The notes under the pieces: generated by a model | Told to the model about the DNA's origin: nothing | Database searches by the model: none | Seen by the model: only the letters and a program-made list of their open reading frames with translations | Position numbers and translations under genes: made by a program | NCBI GenBank assembly: GCA_009360345.1 | Contig: SPDP01000003.1 | Location: 620,001-684,000, forward strand | Length of the DNA: 64,000 nucleotides | Direction: 5' to 3' | Origin: Alcaligenaceae bacterium SAGV5 | Lineage (GTDB): Bacteria > Pseudomonadota > Gammaproteobacteria > Burkholderiales > Burkholderiaceae_B | Shown: piece by piece, positions 25,625 to 34,271 of the stretch | How the letters are laid out: the number at the start of each line of letters is the position of its first letter | Numbering within the stretch: the stretch's first letter is position 1

Positions 25625-27937
25625 ATGGCCGCAGACATCAAACGCTTTCCGTCCCTCTCCCACTGGGGCGCCTTCACCGCGGTCGTCGCCGACGGCCGCC
25701 TGCAGGCCTGCGAGCCGTTCGCGCTCGACCAGGCCCCGTCGCCCATCCTCCAGTCCATGCCCGGCATGGTCCATTCCCCCCTGCGCATCGCCCGCCCCGC
25801 CGTGCGCGAAGGCTGGCTGCGCGACCGCGAGCGGGCCGATCGCGGCGCGCGCGGCAGCGACCGGTTCGTGGAAGTGGAATGGGACGTGGCCTTGAAACTC
25901 GTGGCCGACGAACTGGCGCGGGTGCGGACCACCCATGGCGACACCTCGATCTTCGGCGGGTCCTACGGCTGGTCTTCGGCCGGCCGCCTGCATCATGCGC
26001 GCACGCAGACGCACCGCTTCCTGAACGCGGGGGGCGGCTGCGTCAACCAGGCCGGCAACTATAGCTGGGGCGCCGCGCAATTCCTGTTGCCGCACGTCAT
26101 CGGCACCTATTCGCCGGTCACCGGGCGCGTGACCGACTGGAACAGTGTCGCCGCGCACACCCGGCTGTTCGTGGCCTTCGGCGGGATACCGCTGCGCAAT
26201 ACGCAGATCACCTCGGGCGGCGCCGGCGAGCACTCCGCGCCGCGCTGGCTGGCGCGCGCGCGGGAAGCGGGCGTGGAATTCGTGGTGGTCAGCCCCACTC
26301 GCGCCGATGTGCCGGAGGGCATCGAGGCGCGTTGGATCCCCATCCGGCCCAATACGGACGCTGCCCTGATGCTGGGGATGATCCACACGCTGCTGACCGA
26401 AGACCTGCACGCCGCCGATTTCACGCGGACACATTGCGCCGGCTTTGACCGTTTCGCCGGCTACGTCCTGGGCAAGTCCGACGGCCAGCCCAAGAGCCCC
26501 GAATGGGCGCAGGCCTTGTGCGGCGTGCCGGCGGCCGACATACGCGGCCTGGCGCGGCGCGCCGCCGGCACGCGCACCATGCTGACCTGCACCTGGTCGC
26601 TGCAGCGCGCGCATCGCGGCGAGCAACCCTATTGGGCCTCGATCGCGCTGGCTTCGGCGCTGGGCCAGATCGGCCTGCCCGGCGGCGGCTTCGCGTTCGG
26701 CCATGGCTCCATGAATGGCGTCGGCAACCCGCGGCCGGCCGCCGCCTCGCCCGAGATGTCCTCGGGCGCGAATCCCACCGGGCGCTCGATTCCCGTGGCG
26801 CGCATCGCCGACATGCTGCTGCGGCCGGGCCAGCCCTTCGAGTTCAACGGCCGCACCGACGTCTATCCCGACATCCAGATGATCTACTGGGCGGGCGGCA
26901 ATCCTTTCCATCACCACCAGGACCTGAACCGCCTGGTGCGTGCCTGGAGCAAGCCCCAGACCATCGTCGTGCACGACAGCTGGTGGACGCCCACGGCGCG
27001 CCGCGCCGACATCGTGCTGCCCGCCACCACCACCCTCGAACGCAACGATATCGGCGGTTCGTCGCGCGACCGTTTCGTGCTGGCCATGCACCAGGCGCTG
27101 GCGCCCCACGCGCAAAGCCGCAACGACTTCGACATCTACCGCGAACTGGCGGCCATGGGCGGCTACGAGGCGGCCTTCACCGGCGGCCGCGACGAGTTCC
27201 AGTGGATACGGCACATCTACGACGGCATGGCCGCGGGATGGCGCGAAGCGGGTTTCGATGCGCCGGCCTTCGAGGACTTCTGGCGCGCGGGCCACCTGGA
27301 GTTGCCTGAACCGGCGCGCGAATTCGTGCTGTTCGAGGACTTCCGCCGCGATCCGGCGGCCCATCCGCTCAAGACCCCGTCGGGCCGGATAGAGATTTAT
27401 TCCGAGCGCATCGCCGGCTTCGGCTACGACGACTGCCCGCCCCATCCGGCCTGGGTACCGCCGGCTGAATGGCTGGGCGCGGACCTGGCCGCGCGTTTCC
27501 CGCTGCACCTGGTCACCTCGCAGCCGGGCGACAAGCTGCATTCGCAACTGGACGCCGGCGTCGTGTCCGCGGCGAACAAGCTGCACGGACGCGAACGCGT
27601 GCGGATGGCGCCGGAGGACGCGGCGGCGCGCGGAATCCAGGACGGCGACCTAGTCAGGGTTTTCAACGATCGCGGCGCCTGCATCGCGGCGGCGCTGGTG
27701 CTGGACGGCGTGATGCCCGGCGTGGCCATCATGTCCACCGGCGCGTGGTTCGACCCCCTGGACGCGGCGCTGGAGCGCCATGGCAATCCCAATGTGCTGA
27801 CGCTGGACGCGGGCACCTCGCGCCTGGCGCAGGCGCCCAGCGCGCTGTCGGCGCTGGTGGACATCCGCAAGTGGGAAGGCGAGGCGCCGGCGGTGGAGGC
27901 CTTCGAGGTGCCGGAGATCAGCGTCCGGGCGGCGTGA
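25625..27937 (+). CDS. Molybdopterin-dependent reductase, BisC/TorA-like
   Basis: A 770-residue member of the DMSO reductase superfamily. No 4Fe-4S cysteine motif is present at the N-terminus, and there is no signal peptide, so it is the cytoplasmic biotin-sulfoxide-reductase/S- or N-oxide reductase type. GGSYGWSSAGRLHHA (about 114-128) contains the likely serine ligand to molybdenum; WTLQRAHRGEQPYW-like and PADIVLPATTTLERND segments are typical. It may reduce methionine sulfoxide, biotin sulfoxide or a similar compound. It ends with a 20-base overlap with the convergent permease. Confidence 0.87.
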   Translation: MAADIKRFPSLSHWGAFTAVVADGRLQACEPFALDQAPSPILQSMPGMVHSPLRIARPAVREGWLRDRERADRGARGSDRFVEVEWDVALKLVADELARVRTTHGDTSIFGGSYGWSSAGRLHHARTQTHRFLNAGGGCVNQAGNYSWGAAQFLLPHVIGTYSPVTGRVTDWNSVAAHTRLFVAFGGIPLRNTQITSGGAGEHSAPRWLARAREAGVEFVVVSPTRADVPEGIEARWIPIRPNTDAALMLGMIHTLLTEDLHAADFTRTHCAGFDRFAGYVLGKSDGQPKSPEWAQALCGVPAADIRGLARRAAGTRTMLTCTWSLQRAHRGEQPYWASIALASALGQIGLPGGGFAFGHGSMNGVGNPRPAAASPEMSSGANPTGRSIPVARIADMLLRPGQPFEFNGRTDVYPDIQMIYWAGGNPFHHHQDLNRLVRAWSKPQTIVVHDSWWTPTARRADIVLPATTTLERNDIGGSSRDRFVLAMHQALAPHAQSRNDFDIYRELAAMGGYEAAFTGGRDEFQWIRHIYDGMAAGWREAGFDAPAFEDFWRAGHLELPEPAREFVLFEDFRRDPAAHPLKTPSGRIEIYSERIAGFGYDDCPPHPAWVPPAEWLGADLAARFPLHLVTSQPGDKLHSQLDAGVVSAANKLHGRERVRMAPEDAAARGIQDGDLVRVFNDRGACIAAALVLDGVMPGVAIMSTGAWFDPLDAALERHGNPNVLTLDAGTSRLAQAPSALSALVDIRKWEGEAPAVEAFEVPEISVRAA

Positions 27938-29336
27938 CCGGTTCGGCGCTTCCCAGCACGGCCTTGCGGCGCGAGTACAGGAAATACACCGCGAGGCCCG
28001 CCAGCACCCATACGCAGAAGGCCAGCCAGGTGACGTGGTCCAGGTGGGCGATCAGGAACACGCAGCATGCGACGGCCGCGAGCGGGACATAGGGGACGCC
28101 GGGGCAGCGGAAGCCGCGCTGCAGGTCGGGATGGGTCTTGCGCAGCACGATGACGGCCAGCGAGATCAGCGCGAAAGCGGTCAGCGTGCCGATGTTGATG
28201 AGCTCGGCCAGCACGGCCAGGGGGACGAGCCCGGCGATCAGCGCGAATAGGAGCCCGACGGACCACGTCAGCGCGAAGGGCGTCGCGTAGCGCGGGTGCA
28301 GGCTGGCCAGCCGCCTGGGCAGCAGGCCGTCGCGGGCCATGGCGTAGAGGATGCGCGTCAGGCCGTAGCCCATGACCAGGATGACCGTCGTCATGCCCAG
28401 TATCGCGCCCAGGTCCACCACGCCGGCCAGGCCGAGCTGCCCGGTGCGCTGCAGGGCCAGCGATACCGGGTGGTCGGTGTTCTCGGCGAAGTCCCGGTAG
28501 GGCACGATGCCGGTCATGACCAGCGTCACGAGCACGTACAGCACGGTGCAGATCAGGAGCGAGCCCAGGATGCCGAGCGGCAGCGAACGCTGCGGATCCC
28601 TGACCTCCTCGGCCGACGACGCGACCGCGTCGAAGCCGATGAACGCGTAGAACATCAGGGCCGCGCCGGCGTAGACGCCGCTCATGCCGTAGGGCATGAA
28701 GGGGGTCCAGTTCTCGGTCCGCACGTGGGTGGCGCCGGCGGCGATGAACAGCACCACCACCAGGATCTTGATCGCCACCATCGTGTTGTTCACGCGCTTG
28801 GACTGGCGGATGCCCAGCGAGAGCAGGGCGGTGATGGCGGCCAGGACCAGGAAGGCGGGCAGGTTGAACAGCGAGGCGCTGCCGGCCACCGCGCCAGGCG
28901 CCGCGCGCAGCGCCTCGGGCAGGTGCAGGCCGAAGCCGGCGACCAGCGATTGCAGGTAGCCGGACCAGCCCGCCGCGACGGCCGAGGCGGCCAGGCCGAA
29001 CTCCAGGATCAGGATCCAGCCGATCAGCCAGGCCGGCAGCTCGCCCAGCGTGGCATAGACATAGGTGTAGACGGAACCCGATACCGGCAGTGAGGACGAG
29101 AACTCGGCGTAGGACAGGGCCGAGAAGAAGCAGGCGATGGCCGCCAGCACGAAGGACAGGGACAGGGCGGGACCGGCGATCAGGCTGCCGGTGCCGGTAA
29201 GAATGAAGATACCCGAACCGACGACCGCGCCCACGCCCAGCATGACGAGATCGAAGGTGGAGAGGCTCTTGCGCAGGCCGGCGGTCTGGCGCTGCGCCAG
29301 CATGCTGTCTATGCTTTTGACGCGGAACAGGTCCAT
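27918..29336 (-). CDS. APC-family amino acid permease
   Basis: A 472-residue inner-membrane transporter with about 12 helices, of the amino acid-polyamine-organocation superfamily (cationic amino acid/YfnA-like subgroup). LVMLGVGAVVGSGIFILTGTG is the helix-1 signature, and FYAFIGFDAVASSAEEVRDP is the helix-6 signature. The start at 29336 (MDLFRVKSIDSML) fits; the frame is open farther up only by chance. It is convergent with the molybdopterin enzyme and its 5' end faces tRNA-Arg. Substrate is an amino acid, otherwise unknown. Confidence 0.9.
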   Translation of the reverse strand: MDLFRVKSIDSMLAQRQTAGLRKSLSTFDLVMLGVGAVVGSGIFILTGTGSLIAGPALSLSFVLAAIACFFSALSYAEFSSSLPVSGSVYTYVYATLGELPAWLIGWILILEFGLAASAVAAGWSGYLQSLVAGFGLHLPEALRAAPGAVAGSASLFNLPAFLVLAAITALLSLGIRQSKRVNNTMVAIKILVVVLFIAAGATHVRTENWTPFMPYGMSGVYAGAALMFYAFIGFDAVASSAEEVRDPQRSLPLGILGSLLICTVLYVLVTLVMTGIVPYRDFAENTDHPVSLALQRTGQLGLAGVVDLGAILGMTTVILVMGYGLTRILYAMARDGLLPRRLASLHPRYATPFALTWSVGLLFALIAGLVPLAVLAELINIGTLTAFALISLAVIVLRKTHPDLQRGFRCPGVPYVPLAAVACCVFLIAHLDHVTWLAFCVWVLAGLAVYFLYSRRKAVLGSAEPVTPPGR

Positions 29337-29465
29337 GGTCGCCTTTCGCTGGAGGTGGTGTTGGCGCGTTCCCGCCCGGTCCATTGCCCGCATTCTCACA
29401 TAGGTGGGATTGCCGAGGCGATTCTTGTCCCGGGGGCCTTTCTGCTGGTACAGTAGCGGGCTTGC

Positions 29466-29540
29466 GTCCCTGTAGTTCAATGGATAGAACAGGTTCCTCC
29501 TAAGAATCAGATCCAGGTTCGATTCCTGGTGGGGACGCCA
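29466..29540 (+). tRNA. tRNA-Arg (anticodon CCT)
   Basis: A complete 75-base tRNA. The acceptor stem GTCCCTG pairs with TGGGGAC, T8 and A9 precede a D arm GTTC/GAAC, the anticodon stem GGTTC/GAATC holds the loop CTCCTAA with anticodon CCT (reads AGG, arginine), and the T arm is CCAGG-TTCGATT-CCTGG. The discriminator is G and CCA is encoded at 29538-29540. Such tRNA genes often serve as integration sites, but no integrase is seen here. Confidence 0.95.
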
Positions 29541-29565
29541 TCCTCCGCTTCCCTCCTTCCCCCGG

Positions 29566-30519
29566 TCACCCCCCGATTCGCATGGAATCCTGCCTTCCAG
29601 CGGATGCCGCGCCCAGGTTCGATATGCCGAAGACATTGGCGCGATCGAGCCGGGCGAATTCGGCGTGGAGCAGTTCCTGCACCGCATCGTAGGCGGCCGG
29701 GCTGTCCCGCTCGATGCGGCGGGCCAGCACCAGCATGCGGTTCAACTGCACGCCCGTGATTTCCGAGCCGGTCACCCGGCCAGCGGCGACCAGATCCTTG
29801 AAGACCGAGATCGGCATGATGGTGGCCCATCGGCCGCGGCACACCAGTTCCCGGATGGCATCCACCGAGTCGATCTCGGCCTCGAGCGTCAGGTCCATGC
29901 CCAGGGGCATCAACTGCCTGTCCACGATGTCGCGATGCAGGGAGGTCATCAAGAGCGGTATGCGATGCAACTGCGTGGCGGGGATGACCGGGCCCAGGCC
30001 CAGCGCGACGTTGGCGATCAGCGCGAAGGGTTCGCCCAGCAGCGGTTGCAGGGCCAGCGAGCCGCCCGGGGCGGGGTTGGTGACCACGGCCAGGTCCACC
30101 ATTCCGCGCTCCACCCATTCCAGCAGGGACGGGGTGAAGGCTTCGCGCACCTTGATATGGATGCCGTCCAGGCCGCGCCGCGATTGCTCGAACAGGCCGG
30201 GCACCAGGACCGCGGCCAGGGTGGGCGAGATGCCGATGGTGACGGTGGTCGCGGCGCTGGCCGGGCGCTGCGTCATCTGGCGGCGTAGCCGGGCCGCCTC
30301 GGCCAGCATGCGCTGGGCGGACTCGTACAGCGTCAGCCCGGCGGCCGTCAGCCGCACGCCGCGGGCGCCCCGTATCAGCAAGGGCTGGCCCATGTCCCGT
30401 TCCAGTTCCCGGAGCTGGCGGCTGAGCGCGGGCTGGGCGATGGATATCGCTGCGGCCGCGGCGCTCAGGCTGCCGGCATCGACGATGGCGACGAAGTACC
30501 GCAACGTGCGCAGATTCAT
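29566..30519 (-). CDS. LysR-family regulator of the Ldh operon
   Basis: A 317-residue LysR-type regulator with a winged helix-turn-helix (LRYFVAIVDAGSLSAAAAAISIAQPALSRQLRELERDMG, about 5-43) and a periplasmic-binding-protein-like effector domain (from about 93). It is divergent from the dehydrogenase operon at 30619, and a 19-base palindrome (30536-30554) lies between the two. It most likely activates or represses those genes in response to their substrate. Confidence 0.92.
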   Translation of the reverse strand: MNLRTLRYFVAIVDAGSLSAAAAAISIAQPALSRQLRELERDMGQPLLIRGARGVRLTAAGLTLYESAQRMLAEAARLRRQMTQRPASAATTVTIGISPTLAAVLVPGLFEQSRRGLDGIHIKVREAFTPSLLEWVERGMVDLAVVTNPAPGGSLALQPLLGEPFALIANVALGLGPVIPATQLHRIPLLMTSLHRDIVDRQLMPLGMDLTLEAEIDSVDAIRELVCRGRWATIMPISVFKDLVAAGRVTGSEITGVQLNRMLVLARRIERDSPAAYDAVQELLHAEFARLDRANVFGISNLGAASAGRQDSMRIGG

Positions 30520-30535
30520 GGCAAACCCGAAGAAA

Positions 30536-30554
30536 CCATATCAAGATGATATGG
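30536..30554. promoter_or_regulatory. LysR operator candidate
   Basis: CCATATCAAGATGATATGG is an inverted repeat with 8-base arms and a 3-base centre. It contains a T-N11-A pattern typical of LysR binding sites and sits 17 bases upstream of the lysR start and 65 upstream of the dehydrogenase. Confidence 0.65.
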
Positions 30555-30618
30555 CCTGGAGCGAATTCTGTATTGGATTTCCCGCATGCCGCTCTCTAGC
30601 ATTGGCCAGTAATGGGCA

Positions 30619-31704
30619 ATGGCATCGACGGATATGGGTGAAGATAGCAATTCGATATCGGTTTCACAGGAACAACTGGAGCGGTTCATCGCGTCCGCGC
30701 TGCGGCGGGCGGGTCTGCCCGAGGGCGACGCATCGGCGGTGGCGGGGTTGATGGCGCAGGCCGATCTGCAAGGGTCGGACGGCCACGGCGTTATCCGCCT
30801 GCCCCAGTACATACGGCGGATCCTGGCGGGCGGCATCAATGTCCGGCCCGACATCCGGGTGGTGGCCGACATGCCGGCCATGGCCATCGTGGACGGCGAC
30901 AACGGCATGGGGCACCTGGTGGTCTCGCGCGCGACCGAGATCGCCATCGGCAAGGCCCGGACCCAGGGAGTCGCGTGGGTCGGCACGCGGCGCAGCAACC
31001 ATGCCGGCCCGGCATCGCTGTACTCGGCCATGCCGTTGCGGCACGAGATGATCGGCATCTACTTCGCCGTGGGCAACGCCAATCATCTGCCGCCCTGGGG
31101 CGGCACCGAGATGCTGTTGTCGACCAATCCCATTTCCGCCAGCGTACCGGCGGGCGAGGAACCCGCCGTGGTCCTGGACATGGCGACCACGGTCGCCGCC
31201 TATGGCAAGGTCAAGGCCAAGGCCAAGCGCGGCGAGATGATGCCCGAAGGCTGGATGATCGACCGCGAGGGCAAGCCGCTGCTCGACCCCACGCGTTCGG
31301 ACGACGGTTTCCTGATGCCCATCGGCGGCCACAAGGGTTATGGCCTGGCCCTGATCGTGGGCCTGCTGGCCGGCACCTTGAACGGCGCCGCGATGGGGCG
31401 CGAGGTCGTCGATTTCAACAAAGACCATGTGACGGCCACCAATACCGGACAGGCCATCCTGGTCCTGAACCTGGCCGCGTTCGGGCCGGTCCAGGCGTTC
31501 AAGGGGGCGGTCGACCGGCTGGTGGAGGACCTGCGCGGCAGTGCCCGCATGCCCGGCACCGATCGGATCTGGATGCCCGGCGAACAAAGCCATGCGCGCC
31601 GCCGCCGCTACCGGGAAACGGGCATTCCCGTGTCCCGTGGCGTGGCGGCCGAGCTGGACCAGCTTGCCAGGGAACTGGAGATACCGCCCCTGGCAGCCTG
31701 CTGA
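30619..31704 (+). CDS. Ldh-family (malate/L-lactate/ureidoglycolate) dehydrogenase
   Basis: A 361-residue NAD(P)-dependent 2-hydroxyacid oxidoreductase of the Ldh2/MDH2 family. QGSDGHGVIRLPQYIRRI near 50 and TRRSNHAGPASLYS near 120 are family motifs holding catalytic and cofactor residues, and HKGYGLALIVGLLAG near 235 is also typical. The reduced or oxidised 2-hydroxy acid is unknown. The start may be 30619 or the in-frame ATG at 30634. It is followed by a Bug receptor and a cupin in one rightward unit, suggesting uptake and use of a hydroxy or keto acid. Confidence 0.87.
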   Translation: MASTDMGEDSNSISVSQEQLERFIASALRRAGLPEGDASAVAGLMAQADLQGSDGHGVIRLPQYIRRILAGGINVRPDIRVVADMPAMAIVDGDNGMGHLVVSRATEIAIGKARTQGVAWVGTRRSNHAGPASLYSAMPLRHEMIGIYFAVGNANHLPPWGGTEMLLSTNPISASVPAGEEPAVVLDMATTVAAYGKVKAKAKRGEMMPEGWMIDREGKPLLDPTRSDDGFLMPIGGHKGYGLALIVGLLAGTLNGAAMGREVVDFNKDHVTATNTGQAILVLNLAAFGPVQAFKGAVDRLVEDLRGSARMPGTDRIWMPGEQSHARRRRYRETGIPVSRGVAAELDQLARELEIPPLAAC

Positions 31705-31755
31705 TCGACCATTCGTTCCCAGACATCATCCGCATAGACGGGGGAGGAGACAGAC

Positions 31756-32730
31756 ATGAAGTCCATCATCGCAAGCGTGGGCATGGCGTTGCTGGCCTGC
31801 GCGGGCAGCGTGCCCGCGCAGGCGGCCGATACCTATCCCGCCAAGCCCGTCCGCATGGTGATCCCGCTGGCCGCGGGCTCCGCGGTGGACAAGGCGGTCC
31901 GGATCGTGGTCCAGAAGATGTCCGAGGACCTGGGCCAGCCCTTCGTGGTCGAGAACATTCCCGGCTCGTCGGGGCTGATCGGCGCGGACAAGGTGGCCAA
32001 GGCCGCGCCGGACGGCTACACGCTGGGGGGCTTCAACGACAGCATCCTCACCATGATTCCGCACATCTATCCCAACATGCCGTGGCATCCCCTGAAGGAT
32101 TTCGATCCGGTCTCGCTGGTGGCGACGGTCGAATGGGGGCTGGTGGCGCCGGCGGACTCTCCCTACAAGACGGCGGCCGATTTCATCGCCGATGCGCGCG
32201 CGAATCCCGGCCGCATCAACTACAGCTCGGGCGGCAACGGCAGCCCGCAGCACATCGCGATGGCGCTGTTCGCCAAGAAGGCCGGCCTGGACATCGTGCA
32301 CGTGCCCTACAAGGGCGCCACGCCCGGCGCCGTCGCGGTGGCGGGCAAGGAAGTGCAGGCGGGTTTCCAGGGGCTGGGAACGGTGGCCGGGCTGATCCAG
32401 GGCGGGAAGGTGAAGCTGCTCGCGGTCTCCACGAAGGAGCCGCTGGCGCAGTTCCCCGGGGTGCCGACGGTGGACACGTCCGGCCTGCCGGGATTCTTCT
32501 TCGATTCGTGGGCCACGATCGTCGCGCCGCACGGCACGCCCCGGCCCATCGTCGACCGCCTGCACCAGAGCGTGGTGAAGGCGCTGGCCGCGGCCGACGT
32601 CAAGGCGCAACTGGCGCCGCTGGGCATGACGCTGCGCGGTATCGGTCCCGACGAGTTCGGGGCGGCCACGCGCGGCAACTTCGACCTGTACCGGCAACTG
32701 ATACACGATGGCAACATCCAGTCCAACTGA
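31756..32730 (+). CDS. Bug/TctC-family substrate-binding protein 3
   Basis: A 324-residue periplasmic receptor with a Sec signal peptide (MKSIIASVGMALLAC...AQA-ADTYPAKP). Family landmarks are PVRMVIPLAAGSAVDK, VVENIPGSSGLIGAD and HVPYKGATPGAVAVAGKE. It lies between the Ldh-type dehydrogenase and the cupin, so its ligand is probably the organic acid that enzyme handles. No membrane partner is nearby. Confidence 0.9.
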   Translation: MKSIIASVGMALLACAGSVPAQAADTYPAKPVRMVIPLAAGSAVDKAVRIVVQKMSEDLGQPFVVENIPGSSGLIGADKVAKAAPDGYTLGGFNDSILTMIPHIYPNMPWHPLKDFDPVSLVATVEWGLVAPADSPYKTAADFIADARANPGRINYSSGGNGSPQHIAMALFAKKAGLDIVHVPYKGATPGAVAVAGKEVQAGFQGLGTVAGLIQGGKVKLLAVSTKEPLAQFPGVPTVDTSGLPGFFFDSWATIVAPHGTPRPIVDRLHQSVVKALAAADVKAQLAPLGMTLRGIGPDEFGAATRGNFDLYRQLIHDGNIQSN

Positions 32731-32746
32731 GGCCGAGGAACCCACG

Positions 32747-33160
32747 ATGAACATCACGCCGTCCCGGGCCGTCCTGCTCAAGGCAGCCGAGTTGCCAGTT
32801 CACGACCGGGGCGGCGGCGCGCGCACCACGCCGCTGGTCGGCCGTCAGACCGGTGCCCAGGGTTTCCTGACCGGCTATACCGAATTCGCGGCGGGGGCGC
32901 AGATCCCCTTCCACTTCCACAATTGCGAGGAAAGCGTCGTGCTGATCGAGGGCGAGGCCGTGCTGGACATCGACGGCGAGTCCCATCCGCTCAGGGCGCA
33001 CGACGCCACCTATATCCCGCCGGGCGTGCCGCACCGCTTCCGCAATCTGTCGGCGACGCGGCCGATGAAGATCCTGTGGATCTACGGCTCGCCGGACGCC
33101 ACCCGCAGCCTGGTGGAGACCGGCGAGACCCGGCCGATCGCGGCCGAGCACGGCAAGTAG
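32747..33160 (+). CDS. Cupin-domain protein
   Basis: A 137-residue single-domain cupin. The two conserved motifs are PFHFHNCEESVVLIEGEA (histidine metal ligands near 47-52) and YIPPGVPHRFRN (near 90-101). The ATG at 32747 is used because GAGG lies just upstream and the Bug stop is 16 bases away. Cupins of this size serve as small isomerases, dioxygenases or sensors; the role here is unknown, but it ends the Ldh-Bug-cupin operon. Confidence 0.85.
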   Translation: MNITPSRAVLLKAAELPVHDRGGGARTTPLVGRQTGAQGFLTGYTEFAAGAQIPFHFHNCEESVVLIEGEAVLDIDGESHPLRAHDATYIPPGVPHRFRNLSATRPMKILWIYGSPDATRSLVETGETRPIAAEHGK

Positions 33161-33215
33161 CCGTCCGTCCGGGGTTCTCGGCCCGCTGTTCGCGCCCCTG
33201 CGCGAAGCCGCCGCC

Positions 33216-34151
33216 TCAGGCCGGCGGTTCGGTGCTCAGCAGTGCTTCCTCGATCGCGGCGGGCGTCAGGTCCGGCGCCAGCTTGCCGACGAACTCGTAC
33301 AGGTGGCGCGGCCAGTAGGCGCCGCGCCGCGCCAGCGCGTAGACGGTGCTGGTCGGGAACAGGTGGTCCACCGGACGCGCGTCGAGCTTGCGGTCGCGCG
33401 TGCGGGAATAGGCCAGGAGCGGGATGACGGCCAGGCCCACGCCGGTGGCGGCATAGCTTTTCATGATTTCCACGTCGGTGCCGCGCATGGCGATCTTGGG
33501 CGCCAGGCCGGCGGCGGCGAAGGCTTCGTTCACCCGCCGGCCGATGGCGTGCTGTTCGCTGTAGGTGATGAGCGGGTGGCGGGCGATGGCCTCCAGCGTC
33601 AAGGGCGAGGTCTCGAACACGGGATGGCCACGCTCGCCGATCAGCACGTGCTTGAGCTTGTAGCAAGGGATGGTGGCCAGCGACGGCGGCAGGATCTGCG
33701 GCGCGGTGGACAGGCCCAGGTCGACTTCGCCGGTGGCGACCAGATCGGCGATCTCGGACGGCGTGGCCTGGACCAGGTGCAGCCCCACGCCCGGATGGCG
33801 CCGGGTGAATCCCAGCACGATGTCCTGCAGCGCGTAGCGCGCGTGCGTGTGCGTGGTGGCGATGGCCAGCCGGCCGCCGGCTTCGCGGCGGTGATCGGAC
33901 ACGATGAGCGAGATGTCGTCGGTTGCCGCCAGCATGCCGCGCATGCAGCGCAGCACCTGGCGGCCCACGTCGGTCAGCCCCAGGATGCGGCTCTTGGCGC
34001 GGATCAGCAGCGCCACGCCCAGGCTGTCCTCCAGTTGCCCGATCTGCTTGCTGACCGCCGACTGGGTGGTGTGCAGGGCGCGCGCCGCCCGCGACACGCT
34101 CATGTCATGGTCGACGACGGCGCAGAAGGCCCGGATCTGCTGGAGTTTCAT
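33216..34151 (-). CDS. LysR-family regulator, CysB-like
   Basis: A 311-residue LysR-type regulator with a winged helix-turn-helix (MKLQQIRAFCAVVDHDMSVSRAARALHTTQSAVSKQIGQLEDSLG, about 1-45) and an effector domain resembling CysB/Cbl (HARYALQDIVLGFTRRHPGV, PCYKLKHVLIGERGHP). The start at 34151 is the usual family N-terminus, not the upstream in-frame ATG. It is divergent from the hydratase/CoA-transferase/lyase operon across 120 bases with several short palindromes, and should control it. Confidence 0.91.
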   Translation of the reverse strand: MKLQQIRAFCAVVDHDMSVSRAARALHTTQSAVSKQIGQLEDSLGVALLIRAKSRILGLTDVGRQVLRCMRGMLAATDDISLIVSDHRREAGGRLAIATTHTHARYALQDIVLGFTRRHPGVGLHLVQATPSEIADLVATGEVDLGLSTAPQILPPSLATIPCYKLKHVLIGERGHPVFETSPLTLEAIARHPLITYSEQHAIGRRVNEAFAAAGLAPKIAMRGTDVEIMKSYAATGVGLAVIPLLAYSRTRDRKLDARPVDHLFPTSTVYALARRGAYWPRHLYEFVGKLAPDLTPAAIEEALLSTEPPA

Positions 34152-34156
34152 CGGGG

Positions 34157-34217
34157 TATTCCAGAGGTTCGTTTCCAAAATGGAATAGACATCCGCAATT
34201 TATCATTTCTCGGAAAT
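34157..34217. promoter_or_regulatory. Operator region of the CoA-catabolism operon
   Basis: TATTCC (34157-34162) and GGAATA (34182-34187) form one inverted repeat; inside it TTCCAAAATGGAA (34173-34185) is a LysR-type T-N11-A palindrome. A third palindrome, ATTTC-TCG-GAAAT, is at 34205-34217. All lie in the divergent gap between the lysR and the hydratase. Confidence 0.5.
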
Positions 34218-34271
34218 AAGGGGCGAGTCTACGATGGGCTTCGTACAAGAGAACTCCAGCGAGACACCATC

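Noticed and set aside
29466-29540. tRNA-Arg as the insertion site of a genomic island
   Set aside because: No integrase, no duplicated tRNA 3' end and no shift to foreign composition is seen on either side.
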